Source of the DNA: Pseudomonadota bacterium
GTDB lineage: Bacteria > Pseudomonadota > Alphaproteobacteria > Acetobacterales > Acetobacteraceae
DNA: 64,000 nt
Reading direction: 5' to 3'
NCBI GenBank assembly: GCA_018240405.1
Contig: JAFEFW010000626.1
Coordinates: 1-64,000 of the forward strand
Shown here: positions 9,270 through 18,968 of the stretch, in pieces
How the letters are laid out: each line of letters begins with the position of its first letter
Position numbering within the stretch: position 1 is the stretch's first letter
Notes under the pieces: generated by a model
Databases searched by the model: none
Told to the model about the DNA's origin: nothing
What the model saw: the letters and a program-made list of their open reading frames with translations, nothing else
Position numbers and translations under genes: made by a program

Positions 9270-10535
9270 GTGTCCGATCCGATCCAAGTCACCCGCCTGC
9301 CAAACGGCCTGACGATCGTCACCGAGAGGATGGAGCGCGTGGAGACCGTCTCGTTCGGCGCCTATGTCGGCACCGGATCGCGCAGCGAAACCGTCGCCGA
9401 GAATGGCGTGTCGCACTTTCTGGAGCATATGGCCTTCAAGGGTACCACCACACGCAGCGCTGTGCAGATCGCGGAAGAGGTGGAAGCCGTCGGAGGGCAG
9501 ATCAACGCCTATACGGCGCGGGAGCAGACCGCGTACTATATCAAGGTGTTGAAGGAGAATACGCCGCTTGCCACCGACATTATCGGCGACATCCTTACAC
9601 ATTCTACCTTTGAGACGCAGGAGCTTGAGCGGGAGCGAGGGGTCATCCTGCAGGAGATCGGCCAAGCCAACGACACGCCGGACGACATCATTTTCGACCA
9701 TTTTCAGGAGGTCGCCTACCCTGCCCAGCCGCTTGGCCGGCCAATCCTGGGATCTGAAGACGGTATCCGGCAGATGCCTCGCGCCACGCTCACCGCCTAC
9801 ATGCAGCGGCACTACGGTGCCGGAAACACGGTCGTCGCCGCTGCGGGCAACCTTCAGCATGAGGTGATCGTAGACCTCGTCGGGAAGCACTTTGGCGACC
9901 TGTCAGCAGCCGTACCACCGCCCACGGAGCCGGCGACCTACAGAGGTGGGGAGTTCAGGCAGGTACGTGACCTCGATCAGGTGCACGTTGTGCTTGGCTT
10001 CCCATCAGTCGGCTACGGGCACCAGGACTACTATCCGACGATGCTGCTGTCCTCCCTGCTCGGTGGCGGCATGTCGTCACGGCTGTTCCAGGAAATCCGG
10101 GAGAAGCGGGGCCTGGTCTATTCGATCTATGCGTTCAACGCCCCTTATGCCGATGGCGGCCTGTTCGGCATTTATGCAGGTACTGGAGAGGAGGAGGTCG
10201 AGGAACTGGTCCCCGTCACATTGGAGGAACTGCGCAAGGTGCAGTCGGAAGTCACCGAGGCGGAACTGGCGCGGGCCCGGTCGCAGGTAAAGGCCGGCCT
10301 GCTGATGTCGTTAGAAAGCACCGGCGCTCGATGCGAACAATTGGCCCGCCAGATGCAGATCTACGGCCGTGTCATCGCGACGCAGGAGACGATCGCTAAG
10401 ATTGAGGCTGTGACGATCGCTGACGTACAGCGTGCGGCCGCCCGGCAGTTCCGGGGCGCTCCTACCCTTGCAGCCCTTGGTCCTATCGACCGTTTGCCCG
10501 GCATTGCGTCCGTTACCGACGCGCTGGCCGCGTGA
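9270..10535 (+). CDS. M16-family zinc peptidase (processing-peptidase-like)
   Basis: The product is an M16 metallopeptidase of the kind related to the beta subunit of mitochondrial processing peptidase. The inverse zinc motif HFLEH is at residues 49-53, with the third ligand expected in the ERERGVILQE segment near 125-135. The C-terminal half carries HVVLGFPSVGYGHQDYYPTMLLSSLLGGGMSSRLFQEIREKRGLVYSIY in pieces, typical of the family. I chose the GTG at 9270 (421 residues) because homology begins there and GAGGGA precedes it. The open frame is 129 codons longer. It is followed 17 bp later by the PmbA gene, so the two are probably cotranscribed. The cellular substrate is unknown. Confidence 0.93.
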   Translation: MSDPIQVTRLPNGLTIVTERMERVETVSFGAYVGTGSRSETVAENGVSHFLEHMAFKGTTTRSAVQIAEEVEAVGGQINAYTAREQTAYYIKVLKENTPLATDIIGDILTHSTFETQELERERGVILQEIGQANDTPDDIIFDHFQEVAYPAQPLGRPILGSEDGIRQMPRATLTAYMQRHYGAGNTVVAAAGNLQHEVIVDLVGKHFGDLSAAVPPPTEPATYRGGEFRQVRDLDQVHVVLGFPSVGYGHQDYYPTMLLSSLLGGGMSSRLFQEIREKRGLVYSIYAFNAPYADGGLFGIYAGTGEEEVEELVPVTLEELRKVQSEVTEAELARARSQVKAGLLMSLESTGARCEQLARQMQIYGRVIATQETIAKIEAVTIADVQRAAARQFRGAPTLAALGPIDRLPGIASVTDALAA

Positions 10536-10552
10536 GCCAGAGGACACATCCG

Positions 10553-11887
10553 ATGACCATCGATCCGCTGTCCCTGCTGTCCGACCTGATCAGCCACGCT
10601 CGCAAAGCTGGGGCCGACGCCGCCGATGCCGTGTTTATCTCCGGCACGTCACTGTCTGTATCCCGCCGCCTCGGCAAGACTGAGCATGTTGAGCGCTCGG
10701 AGGGCCAGGACCTTGGCCTGCGCGTCTTGCTGGGTCAACGGCAGGCGATCGTCTCCTCCACCACAATCGACCCGGCCGCCTTTGCCAGCCTGGCAGAGCG
10801 CGCCGTGGCCATGGCCAAGGTGGTGCCGGAAGATCCATATGCCGGCTTGGCCGAGACCGCGGCACCGCCACAGGACCTAGACCTCGATACGGCGGATAGT
10901 GCCCTGCCAACTGCGGAAGTGCTGGTTGAACGCGCCGCCGCTGCCGAGGACGCCGCGTTGGCAGTACACGGTATCACCAACTCGGAAGGCGCCGATGCGA
11001 GCTATGGCCGGACCCAACTGACGCTGGTTACGTCGGCGGGGTTTGCCGGACAACGTATCGGCACCAGCCACTCAATTTCGGCCACTGCCATTGCCGGTGC
11101 CGGCACCGGCATGCAGCGGGACTACGACTACCACAGCACCGTTCACATGGCGGACCTCGACGACCCGGCGAAGATCGGCCACAGCGCGGCTGAGCGTGCC
11201 ATAGCTCGACTGAACCCGACACGGCCGAAGACAGCAAAGATTCCCGTCGTATTCGATCCCCGCGTTGCCGGCGGTCTGCTGGGTCACCTGTCCGGCGCGA
11301 TCAATGGCAGCGCTGTTGCGCGCGGCACCAGCTTCCTGAAGGAGAAGATGAACCAGCGCGTTTTCGCCGCTGGTATCAACATCATTGACGACCCGCGCCG
11401 GGTGCGAGGCGTGCGCTCCCGCGTCTTCGACGCCGAGGGTACACCAACCCGAGCCCATACGCTCATCGAGGACGGGGTGCTGACGACCTGGCTGCTGGAC
11501 AGTCGGACGGCACGCCAGCTTGGCTTGACCTCCACCGGCCATGCCGCACGTGGCATCGGCGGCCCGCCCTCACCAAGCGCCACAAACCTATATCTTGCAG
11601 CTGGAACGATGACGCCCGCCGAATTGATGGCGGACATCAAGCTGGGGTTGTATGTCACCGAACTGATCGGCATGGGTGTGAATGGCGTGACCGGCGACTA
11701 TAGCCGCGGCGCAGCCGGTTTCATGATCCGCGACAGCGCACTGGCCGAACCGGTGGCGGAGATTACCATCGCCGGCAACCTGATCCCGATGTTTACCAGC
11801 CTGACGCCGGCCAACGATCTTAGCTTCCGACGCGGCACCGACTCACCGACCGTGCGGATCGACGGCATGACGATGGCTGGCACGTAA
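10553..11887 (+). CDS. PmbA/TldD-family metallopeptidase
   Basis: PmbA (TldE) forms a heteromeric zinc protease with TldD in many bacteria, acting on peptides such as microcin precursors and antitoxins. The product matches the family along its length: SRRLGKTEHVERSEGQDLGLRVLLGQRQAIVSS near the N-terminus, VVFDPRVAGGLLGHLSGAINGSAVARGTSFL in the centre, and MGVNGVTGDYSRGAAGFMI near the end (given here in pieces of the conserved stretch). PmbA normally lacks the HExxxH zinc site of TldD, and I see none here. I use the ATG at 10553, preceded by AGAGGA; the open frame begins at a GTG at 10532 that overlaps the peptidase stop. TldD itself is not in the window. Confidence 0.92.
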   Translation: MTIDPLSLLSDLISHARKAGADAADAVFISGTSLSVSRRLGKTEHVERSEGQDLGLRVLLGQRQAIVSSTTIDPAAFASLAERAVAMAKVVPEDPYAGLAETAAPPQDLDLDTADSALPTAEVLVERAAAAEDAALAVHGITNSEGADASYGRTQLTLVTSAGFAGQRIGTSHSISATAIAGAGTGMQRDYDYHSTVHMADLDDPAKIGHSAAERAIARLNPTRPKTAKIPVVFDPRVAGGLLGHLSGAINGSAVARGTSFLKEKMNQRVFAAGINIIDDPRRVRGVRSRVFDAEGTPTRAHTLIEDGVLTTWLLDSRTARQLGLTSTGHAARGIGGPPSPSATNLYLAAGTMTPAELMADIKLGLYVTELIGMGVNGVTGDYSRGAAGFMIRDSALAEPVAEITIAGNLIPMFTSLTPANDLSFRRGTDSPTVRIDGMTMAGT

Positions 11888-11989
11888 CCGCTTTGTAACA
11901 AGGAATCCGACCGGATCATCTCTTATCCTTCTTAAGGGGAGGTCCCCGGCACCCCATATCGTGCCGCAAAGAGGAACAAGTCGAAAACC

Positions 11990-12928
11990 ATGAAACGCGC
12001 AAAGAATCTAATCGCCGCTGTCGCCGCCGCCGCTCTGGTCGTTACACCGAGCTTGGCCATGGCGCGTGCCGGCGGCGGTTCGTCCATGGGCAGCCGCGGC
12101 AGCATGACCTATTCAGCGCCGCCGAGCACCCGTACAGCTCCGTCCACCGCGGCACCGATGCAGCGGAGCACGACCCAGCCGTCTTCCCCGAGCTATGGTG
12201 GAGCCGGATATAGCCAACCGGCACCGGCACGGTCCGGCTTCATGTCCGGCCTGATGGGGGGCCTTATTGGCGCCGGCATTGGTGGTCTGTTGCTGGGCCA
12301 CGGCTTCTTCGGTGGCGGCCTGGGCTTCGGCGGCTTTATCGGATTTCTGCTCCAGATCCTGCTGCTGGTAGTCCTGGTGCGCTTCCTGTGGAAGCTGTTC
12401 GCCAATGGTCGTCGTCCGGCGATGGCAAGTGGCCCGAACATCTTCGCGCGCAATGCTGGGCCGCAGCCGAGCGATTTCCGCGCTGCCGGCGGTGGCGGCA
12501 TGTCCGGGGCCGGTGGTCTCACACCGATCCAGATCGGTCCGCAGGACTTCCAGCAGTTCGAGCAAACATTATACGCTGTGCAGGCCGCCTGGAGCGCGCA
12601 TGACATGAACGCGCTGCAGCAGATGGCCACGCCGGAGATGAGCAGCTACTTCGGGGAACAGCTTGCGGAGCAGGCAAGCCGTGGCGTGCGCAACACCGTG
12701 ACCGATGTGCGTCTGCAGTCCGGCGACCTTTCTCAGGCGTGGACAGAGCGGGGAATGGATTATGCGACAGTTGCGATGCGGTTCAGCATGATTGATGTGA
12801 CCCGCGACTCCGCTGGTCGCGCGGTGGATGGCAGCCCGACCGAACACCAAACTGCTACCGAGCTATGGACCTTTGTCCGGTCGCGCAGCGGCCAATGGAT
12901 CCTGTCTGCGATCCAGCAGACGCGATAA
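11990..12928 (+). CDS. Tim44-like domain membrane protein
   Basis: The 312-residue protein starts with a hydrophobic signal-like segment (about 8-27), then a Ser/Pro/Thr-rich linker and a glycine-rich membrane region (about 83-135, including a run of L/V residues). Its C-terminal domain from about 180 (FQQFEQTLYAVQAAWSAHDM, MATPEMSSYFGEQL, LWTFVRSRSGQWILSAIQQ) fits the Tim44-like/MlaC-fold family of bacterial membrane proteins. The function of these bacterial proteins is not settled. A strong palindrome lies 14 bp after the stop, so this gene probably ends its own transcript. It sits 102 bp after the PmbA gene. Confidence 0.85.
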   Translation: MKRAKNLIAAVAAAALVVTPSLAMARAGGGSSMGSRGSMTYSAPPSTRTAPSTAAPMQRSTTQPSSPSYGGAGYSQPAPARSGFMSGLMGGLIGAGIGGLLLGHGFFGGGLGFGGFIGFLLQILLLVVLVRFLWKLFANGRRPAMASGPNIFARNAGPQPSDFRAAGGGGMSGAGGLTPIQIGPQDFQQFEQTLYAVQAAWSAHDMNALQQMATPEMSSYFGEQLAEQASRGVRNTVTDVRLQSGDLSQAWTERGMDYATVAMRFSMIDVTRDSAGRAVDGSPTEHQTATELWTFVRSRSGQWILSAIQQTR

Positions 12929-12941
12929 CAGACTGCACCAT

Positions 12942-12965
12942 CTCCCCGGGCCGCGGCCCGGGGAG
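12942..12965 (+). terminator. Perfect 24-nt GC palindrome, probable terminator
   Basis: The bases from 12942 to 12965 form a perfect palindrome whose core is CCCCGGGCC/GGCCCGGGG, followed by GGTTT. It begins 14 bp after the stop of the Tim44-domain gene and lies 65 bp before the biotin ligase gene. The U-tract is weak, so termination is likely but not certain. Confidence 0.6.
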
Positions 12966-13029
12966 GGTTTCAGCAATACCAGATCTCATGCTACCCTGAA
13001 CGCCCGACCTAGGCCGGGCGCGGGGAAAA

Positions 13030-13746
13030 ATGGCCGAAACGTTCAACGTCCGACATTACGATTCGATTGGCTCGACCAACGATGAGGCAAGGCGGTTGGC
13101 ACGGGAAGGTGCGCCGCACGGCATTGTCGTCCATTCCGATGAGCAGACAGCCGGCCGCGGCCGGCTGTTGCGCGCTTGGTTCAGCCCACCGGGTAATCTC
13201 TATCTTTCCATCATTCTACGTATCGACGTGCCGCTGCAACGCATGGCGGAGCTAGGCTTTGTCGCCGCCCTGGCGGTCGCCGAGACAGTTGAGGCACTGT
13301 TACCCAAACGGCTGCGGCCGGTCCTGAAATGGCCGAATGACGTTCTGCTAGATGACGCGAAAATCTCCGGCATCCTGCTGGAGATGGAAGGCGACGCCGC
13401 CATCCTCGGCATTGGCCTGAATGTGTTGGAGGCACCGCCAGGCGCACGCTACAAGACGACGACGCTCGTGGCGAACGGAGGCATCGCCTCGGTCGATACC
13501 GCTCGGGATATCCTGCTCGAGCGCTTCAGCCGCCTTCTGGACACCTGGCGAAGAGAAGGCTTCGTGGCAATTCGCGTTGCTTGGCTGGCGCGATCCTATC
13601 CGCTGGGGGGAACCATTCGGGTGAATGCGAGTGGAGCAACGCGGGAAGGCCGGTTCAATGGCCTGGACGAGACCGGCGCGCTGTTGCTGGAGACACCGTC
13701 TGGTGTGGAACGAATTCTGGCGGGCGACATCTGCATCGGCACCTGA
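13030..13746 (+). CDS. birA: Biotin--[acetyl-CoA-carboxylase] ligase BirA
   Basis: BirA activates biotin with ATP and attaches it to the conserved lysine of biotin carboxyl carrier proteins. The 238-residue product has the biotinyl-AMP binding motif GRGRLLRAW (42-50), KWPNDVLL (100-107) and KISGILLE (111-118). There is no N-terminal helix-turn-helix, so this is the class I, non-repressor form. GGGGAAAA directly precedes the ATG, and a small stem (13001-13006 with 13015-13020) occupies the leader. Its position 81 bp before a carboxyltransferase gene fits the need to biotinylate an acyl-CoA carboxylase. Confidence 0.95.
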   Translation: MAETFNVRHYDSIGSTNDEARRLAREGAPHGIVVHSDEQTAGRGRLLRAWFSPPGNLYLSIILRIDVPLQRMAELGFVAALAVAETVEALLPKRLRPVLKWPNDVLLDDAKISGILLEMEGDAAILGIGLNVLEAPPGARYKTTTLVANGGIASVDTARDILLERFSRLLDTWRREGFVAIRVAWLARSYPLGGTIRVNASGATREGRFNGLDETGALLLETPSGVERILAGDICIGT

Positions 13747-13827
13747 CAGCGACGCGTCAGCCGCGCAGTTTGACCCGGGCCGCCTGCAGTGGAAACATCG
13801 GCTGGGACGTCCTTGCAGAGCGCCACG

Positions 13828-15417
13828 ATGAACAAGATCGACACCACCCTCGCGGCCGCTACTTGGCAGCCGGAGTTGGAAGAACTCGCCGAACGCCGGA
13901 AAGTCGCGCGGGAGATGGGCGGGCGGGATCGTGTTGCGCGACAGCATGCCGGCGGAAGGCTGACGGTACGGGAACGCATCGACCGTATGCTTGACGGCGG
14001 CTCATTCATGGAGCTCGGCTCCATTGCCGGTAAGGCGACATACGATGCCGAAGGAAACATGACCGAGTTCCTGCCGGCCAATGGCGTGTTTGGCCGCGGC
14101 ACGGTGGATGGGCGGCCAGTCGTGATCTACGGCGACGATTTCACCGTGCGCGGGGGATCGGCGGACGCTTCTATCAAGAACAAGTATTTCGTTCCCGAGA
14201 AGATGGCAGGTGAGTTCCGCATTCCACTGATCCGCATGATTGAGGGATCGGGCGGCGGCGGATCAGTCAAGACGATTGAGACCAGCGGCTACGCCAATCT
14301 TCCTGGCGGCATCGGCCAAAGCTCCGGGCTGTGGCTGTGCGCCCAGAACATGGGCCGCGTGCCGGTCGTGACCATGGGACTGGGATCCGTTGCGGGCCTC
14401 GGCGCTGCGCGACTGGCGGCAAGCCACTACTCGCTGATGGTAAAGGACACTTCGGCAGTCTTTGTAGCCGGGCCGCCGGTGGTAGAGCGCTTGGGGGAAA
14501 AGCGCACCAAACAGCAACTCGGTGGCCACCATGTGCAGGTACAAGCTGGCACGATCGACGACGCCGTCGATACGGAAGATGAGGCCTTCGAAAAAACACG
14601 GCAGTTCCTGTCGTATCTGCCATCGTCGGTATGGGACCTCCCGCCGCGGCATCAGCCGCACGACCATCCAAATCGCCGTGATCCAGACCTTATCTCCATC
14701 GTGCCAAAGGACCGGCGCAAGGCGTACAACATGCGTCGCATCATCGGATCGGTGATGGACCGCGGCAGCTTCTTCGAGTTGGGCCGCCATTTCGGCAGAG
14801 CCATCATCACCGGCTTTGCGCGTCTGGATGGCTGGCCGGTCGCGGTTCTGGCCGGCGACCCCCTGTTCAACGGCGGCGCCTGGGGCGCATCGGCCTCGCG
14901 CAAGATCACCCGCTTCGTTGATATGGCGCAGACGTTCCACCTGCCGGTGGTACACCTGGTCGACTGTTTTGGGTTCGCGGTAGGGCTCGAAGCTGAGTCA
15001 ACAGCGACAATGCGGCACGCGGTGACGGCGATCAGCGCCATCCACCAGTCGACCGTGCCCTGGGCTGCCATCATCATACGCAACGTCTTCGGCGTCGGCG
15101 GTGGCGCACATGTGCCGCACACGCAAACGCCGGTGCGCTACGCCTGGCCGTCCGGCAACTGGGGCTCGCTGCCGCTGGAAGGCGGCGTGGAAGCCGCCTA
15201 CCGCGCTGAAATCGACGCCGCGGACGATCCGCAGGCGAAACTGCTGGAGATCGAGCAACGGCTGGAACGGCTGCGCAGCCCGTTCCGGTCCGCAGAAGCC
15301 TTCATTATCGATGAAATTATCGACCCGCGCGACACGCGGCCATTGCTGTGCCAATGGGCCAACATGGCGGCGCCGCTGCGCACACCGGGCCAATCCTTCT
15401 TTACCATGAGGCCATAG
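13828..15417 (+). CDS. Acyl-CoA carboxylase carboxyltransferase (beta) subunit
   Basis: This subunit transfers the carboxyl group from carboxybiotin to an acyl-CoA, as in propionyl-, methylcrotonyl- or geranyl-CoA carboxylases. The 529-residue product carries the two crotonase-like halves expected: an N-half with RIDRMLDGGSFMELG and GIGQSSGLW, and a C-half with GSVMDRGSFFELG and WAAIIIRNVFGVGGGAH. The start at 13828 (MNKIDTT) is preferred to the upstream in-frame start at 13789. The acyl substrate cannot be told from sequence by eye. No biotin carboxylase or BCCP subunit lies in the window. The CoA-transferase gene follows after 3 bp, so the two are surely cotranscribed. Confidence 0.9.
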   Translation: MNKIDTTLAAATWQPELEELAERRKVAREMGGRDRVARQHAGGRLTVRERIDRMLDGGSFMELGSIAGKATYDAEGNMTEFLPANGVFGRGTVDGRPVVIYGDDFTVRGGSADASIKNKYFVPEKMAGEFRIPLIRMIEGSGGGGSVKTIETSGYANLPGGIGQSSGLWLCAQNMGRVPVVTMGLGSVAGLGAARLAASHYSLMVKDTSAVFVAGPPVVERLGEKRTKQQLGGHHVQVQAGTIDDAVDTEDEAFEKTRQFLSYLPSSVWDLPPRHQPHDHPNRRDPDLISIVPKDRRKAYNMRRIIGSVMDRGSFFELGRHFGRAIITGFARLDGWPVAVLAGDPLFNGGAWGASASRKITRFVDMAQTFHLPVVHLVDCFGFAVGLEAESTATMRHAVTAISAIHQSTVPWAAIIIRNVFGVGGGAHVPHTQTPVRYAWPSGNWGSLPLEGGVEAAYRAEIDAADDPQAKLLEIEQRLERLRSPFRSAEAFIIDEIIDPRDTRPLLCQWANMAAPLRTPGQSFFTMRP

Positions 15418-15420
15418 ACA

Positions 15421-17760
15421 ATGCCGCTGTCCCGCTATCGCATCCTGCAGATAGGGTCCGGCGTGGCGCTGGATTATTGTGGCAAGATGTTCGCCGATTT
15501 CGGCGCAGACGTCGTTAAGCTGGAGCCGGAAGGCGGCGATCCGTTGCGGTCCGCGCCGCCGGTTACCGGGGACGGGGAAAGCGGCTATTTCGCTTGGCTG
15601 AACACGAACAAACGGAGCGTAACAGAAACTCCTGGAGTTTTTGAGTCACTGCTGTCGGGCGCTGACGTGCTGCTGGACGGGCGCGGCTATGACGGCAAGA
15701 TACCGACAAGCGTCTCCGTTACACGTGTTTCGTGGTTTGGCGAGCACGGACCTTATGCAACGTTTGCCGGCACGGATGCAATCGCGCGGGCGCTAGGCGG
15801 CCTCGTTGCGCTCACTGGCAGGGTGGAAGGACCGCCGACGCTGGCAACGGACCATCAATCCGGCATTATCTCCGGAATCGCTGCGTTCATTGCCACGGCG
15901 GCCGGCTTGTATGACCGGCCTGAAGGCACGCGCCGGTTCTCGGTCAGCACACATGAAACGGCCGTGAATGTGGCCGAATATGAGGCCGCGGTTGCCTGGG
16001 ACGCTGGCGAGTCGCGGCGGCGGCCGGGAGTGAACCGATTCGGCCGTAACTATCCGGTCGGCATCTATCCGACGAAGCATGGGCTGGTTGGCGTCACCAT
16101 CGTCACGCCCGGCCAGTGGCGCGGCATGTGCGCGATGATGGGCATGCCGGAACTGGCGAAAAACCCCCGCTACGCCGTGAATGTCGACCGCTTGGCCCAT
16201 GCGGTGGAGATCGATGCACTGTTCCAGCCGGTTTGGAACACCAGGACCGCCGAGGAATGGTTCGAGCTTGCATTGGAGTACAAGCTGCCCATCGTCATGG
16301 TGCCCACGATGGCGGAACTGCTCGAACTCCACGTGCATCGTGAGCGCGGCGCCTTCGGCCCGGTGCGCATTGGCGAGGCAGGGTTCGAGGCGCCAGTCCT
16401 GCCGCAGCGTCTTACGAAGACGCCGCCACGCTCCGGCGGGACGTCACCGCTGGCCGGCGAGGATGATGCGAAGTGGCATATTGCGCCAAATGCATGGCCG
16501 GCTACCACCGCTCCGGTCGGGCGGCTGCCGCTGACCGGTGTGCGAATCGTTGACCTCACCATGGGCTGGGCCGGCCCCACAGGGGCGCGCCATCTCGGCG
16601 ACCTGGGCGCCGAAATCATCAAGGTGGAAGCTTGTCAGTATCCTGATTGGTGGCGCGGCACCGATTTGCGTGCCGAATTCATCGCGCAGCAGAAATATGA
16701 GAAGATCCTGTGGTTCCAGCTGATGAACCGGAACAAGCTGGATGTCACGCTGGACCTGACGAACCCGGAAGGCGCCCATCTGCTGAAGCGCATGGTTGCC
16801 GAGGCAGACGCAGTAATTGAGAACTATTCGGCCGAGGTGCTGGTGAAACTCGGCCTGGACTACAGCGTACTGTCGCAGGTGAACCCGTCGCTGGTGATGT
16901 TGTCGATGCCGGCCTATGGCTCCAACAACGTCTGGAGCGCCTGCCGCGGCTACGGATCAACGCTGGAGCAGGCGTCTGGCCTGCCCGTGGTTACCGGCTT
17001 CCCCGAGGATCCGCCGACGATGAACCAGACCGCATACGGCGACCCGGTCGGCGGCTTCAACGCAGCCGCTGCCCTCATGCTAGGGTTGTTGCACCGGCAA
17101 CAAACCGGGCAGGGGCAAAACATCGACCTATCGCAGATCGAGTGCATGATCCCGTTCGTTGCTCCTGAACTGATTGCGCAGTCAGCGCTTGGCGCGGTAC
17201 CGCCGCGGATCGGCAATCGTCATCCCGTTTCTGTGCCACATGGATGCTTCCGCTGCGCTGGCGACGATCGCTGGATCGCCATCGCCATCACTGACGACAA
17301 AGCGTGGCGTGCCTGTTGCAACGTGCTGGAACGGCCCGATCTGACAGATCTGTCGGCGGCGCAGCGGCGGCAGCGGGAGGCGGAGCTTGAGACCGTGCTG
17401 CAAGCGTGGACCACAACGCGCGACGCGGAGGAGGCGATGAATGTGCTGCAGCGTGCCGGTGTCGCTGCAGGCGTGGTACGCACGCCTATGGAACTGGACC
17501 GCGATCCGCATCTGACTGCCCGCGGCTTCTGGCACCGGCATGAGCGGCCATTCATCGGTGCACATTGGCATTCATCGGCTCCGTTTCGTGAAGGGCGCGA
17601 TGCTTATCCGGTGCGCCGTGTCGCGCCGACACTGGGTCAGGACAATGAGGCAATCCTGTGCGGCCGGCTGGGCTTGAGCACCATTGAGTTGGAACGCCTG
17701 GCAGCTGCCGACATTATCGGCACCGTTCCCAAACCGCGCAGGGCGCAGAGCGACTCATGA
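15421..17760 (+). CDS. Two-domain family III CoA-transferase (CaiB/BaiF)
   Basis: Family III CoA-transferases move CoA between carboxylic acids through an aspartyl-CoA thioester. Normal members have about 400 residues, whereas this protein has 779 and contains two copies of the fold in tandem. The first starts [29 protein letters not shown] and has a candidate catalytic Asp at 144 (TDHQSG). The second starts near 365 with [13 protein letters not shown] and [14 protein letters not shown], with an Asp in [14 protein letters not shown]. The first copy is shorter and more divergent. The gene lies between the carboxyltransferase and an MFS transporter whose ATG overlaps its stop, suggesting one pathway for import and CoA activation of an organic acid. 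Confidence 0.9.
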   Translation: MPLSRYRILQIGSGVALDYCGKMFADFGADVVKLEPEGGDPLRSAPPVTGDGESGYFAWLNTNKRSVTETPGVFESLLSGADVLLDGRGYDGKIPTSVSVTRVSWFGEHGPYATFAGTDAIARALGGLVALTGRVEGPPTLATDHQSGIISGIAAFIATAAGLYDRPEGTRRFSVSTHETAVNVAEYEAAVAWDAGESRRRPGVNRFGRNYPVGIYPTKHGLVGVTIVTPGQWRGMCAMMGMPELAKNPRYAVNVDRLAHAVEIDALFQPVWNTRTAEEWFELALEYKLPIVMVPTMAELLELHVHRERGAFGPVRIGEAGFEAPVLPQRLTKTPPRSGGTSPLAGEDDAKWHIAPNAWPATTAPVGRLPLTGVRIVDLTMGWAGPTGARHLGDLGAEIIKVEACQYPDWWRGTDLRAEFIAQQKYEKILWFQLMNRNKLDVTLDLTNPEGAHLLKRMVAEADAVIENYSAEVLVKLGLDYSVLSQVNPSLVMLSMPAYGSNNVWSACRGYGSTLEQASGLPVVTGFPEDPPTMNQTAYGDPVGGFNAAAALMLGLLHRQQTGQGQNIDLSQIECMIPFVAPELIAQSALGAVPPRIGNRHPVSVPHGCFRCAGDDRWIAIAITDDKAWRACCNVLERPDLTDLSAAQRRQREAELETVLQAWTTTRDAEEAMNVLQRAGVAAGVVRTPMELDRDPHLTARGFWHRHERPFIGAHWHSSAPFREGRDAYPVRRVAPTLGQDNEAILCGRLGLSTIELERLAAADIIGTVPKPRRAQSDS

Positions 17761-18968
17761 CCGACGCGAAGGCCGACATCCGCCGTGAGGCGAAGGCGCT
17801 GAGCCTGATCTGCGCTGCACACCTCGTCAGCCATTTCTACTACCTTGTGCTGGTGCCGCTGTTCCCGATGCTGCGCGACCGGCTTGGCCTGAGCTTTGTC
17901 GAGCTTGGCTTGGCGATGACGGTGTTCAACGTCGTAAGTGGCATCGTGCAGACGCCAATGGGCTACGCCGTCGACCGTTATGGTGCTCGGCAAGTGTTGA
18001 TTGCGGGCCTCGCACTGGGCGGAGCGGCGTATGTGTCGATCGGGGTTTTTCCGTCATATCCTTGGATTCTGTGCGCGTCAGTGCTCCTGGGTGTCGCCAA
18101 CGCCGTGTATCACCCCGCTGACTACGCAATCCTGGGTGCAGTCATCGATCCAGCCCGTCTGGGACGGGCGTTTTCGTTGCACACCTTTGCCGGATTCCTA
18201 GGTGGTGCAGTCGCGCCAATCCTGATGCTGCTGGGCGCGCAGGCGTGGGGATTTGAAAGAGCCATTATTGTCGCAGGGATTGCCGGCATTATCATCGCGG
18301 CGACCCTGCTACCGGCTGGATGGCTGGACCGTGCAATGAAGGCACAAATGCCGGCAGGCGTTCACCAGTATATACCGATGAAGAAACTGGTAACTCCAAC
18401 GGTCGTCAGCCTTATCGTCTTCTTCATGCTGCTGAGCTTAAGCAGCGGCGCCCTAACCACCTACTCGGTTGTTGCGCTGGTATCTATTTACAGCGTTTCA
18501 TTATCAGCAGCGAATGTAGCATTGTCCGGCTTCCTGTTTGCTACCGCCATCGGCGTCTTGTTCGGCGGCGTCATCGCTGACCGGACGAAGCGGCACGGGG
18601 AAGTGGCTGCGTTAGGCTTTGGCATCTCCGGCGTGCTGATCCTGGCGGTCGGGAGTATAAATTTGGGGCCGTTGCTGCTCTTCCTGGCGATGACGCTGGC
18701 CGGTTTCATGTCCGGTATGATTTCTCCGTCACGGGACATGCTGGTTAAAGCCGCATCACCGCCCGGGGCGTTTGGTCGAGTGTTCGGGATCGTGACGACC
18801 GGTTTCAACATTGGTGGAACGATCGGGCCGCTGATCGGCGGCTGGATCATGGACCATGGTCTGCCGCGTTGGGTATTCTTCTCCTCGGTCGCGTTCATGG
18901 TGATGACGTCGATCATGGCGCTGGCCAGCGACTGGCGGTCCCGCCGCCGCGCCGCGCTAGCTGTGTAA
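17757..18968 (+). CDS. Major facilitator superfamily transporter
   Basis: The 403-residue protein has about twelve hydrophobic segments and the MFS loop signature between helices 2 and 3 ([14 protein letters not shown]), repeated in weaker form in the second half ([14 protein letters not shown]). The ATGA overlap with the CoA-transferase gene indicates translational coupling. By context it may import or export the acid handled by the CoA-transferase and carboxylase. The substrate is not evident. It ends directly against the convergent treY stop, with no intergenic terminator. Confidence 0.9.
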   Translation: MTDAKADIRREAKALSLICAAHLVSHFYYLVLVPLFPMLRDRLGLSFVELGLAMTVFNVVSGIVQTPMGYAVDRYGARQVLIAGLALGGAAYVSIGVFPSYPWILCASVLLGVANAVYHPADYAILGAVIDPARLGRAFSLHTFAGFLGGAVAPILMLLGAQAWGFERAIIVAGIAGIIIAATLLPAGWLDRAMKAQMPAGVHQYIPMKKLVTPTVVSLIVFFMLLSLSSGALTTYSVVALVSIYSVSLSAANVALSGFLFATAIGVLFGGVIADRTKRHGEVAALGFGISGVLILAVGSINLGPLLLFLAMTLAGFMSGMISPSRDMLVKAASPPGAFGRVFGIVTTGFNIGGTIGPLIGGWIMDHGLPRWVFFSSVAFMVMTSIMALASDWRSRRRAALAV

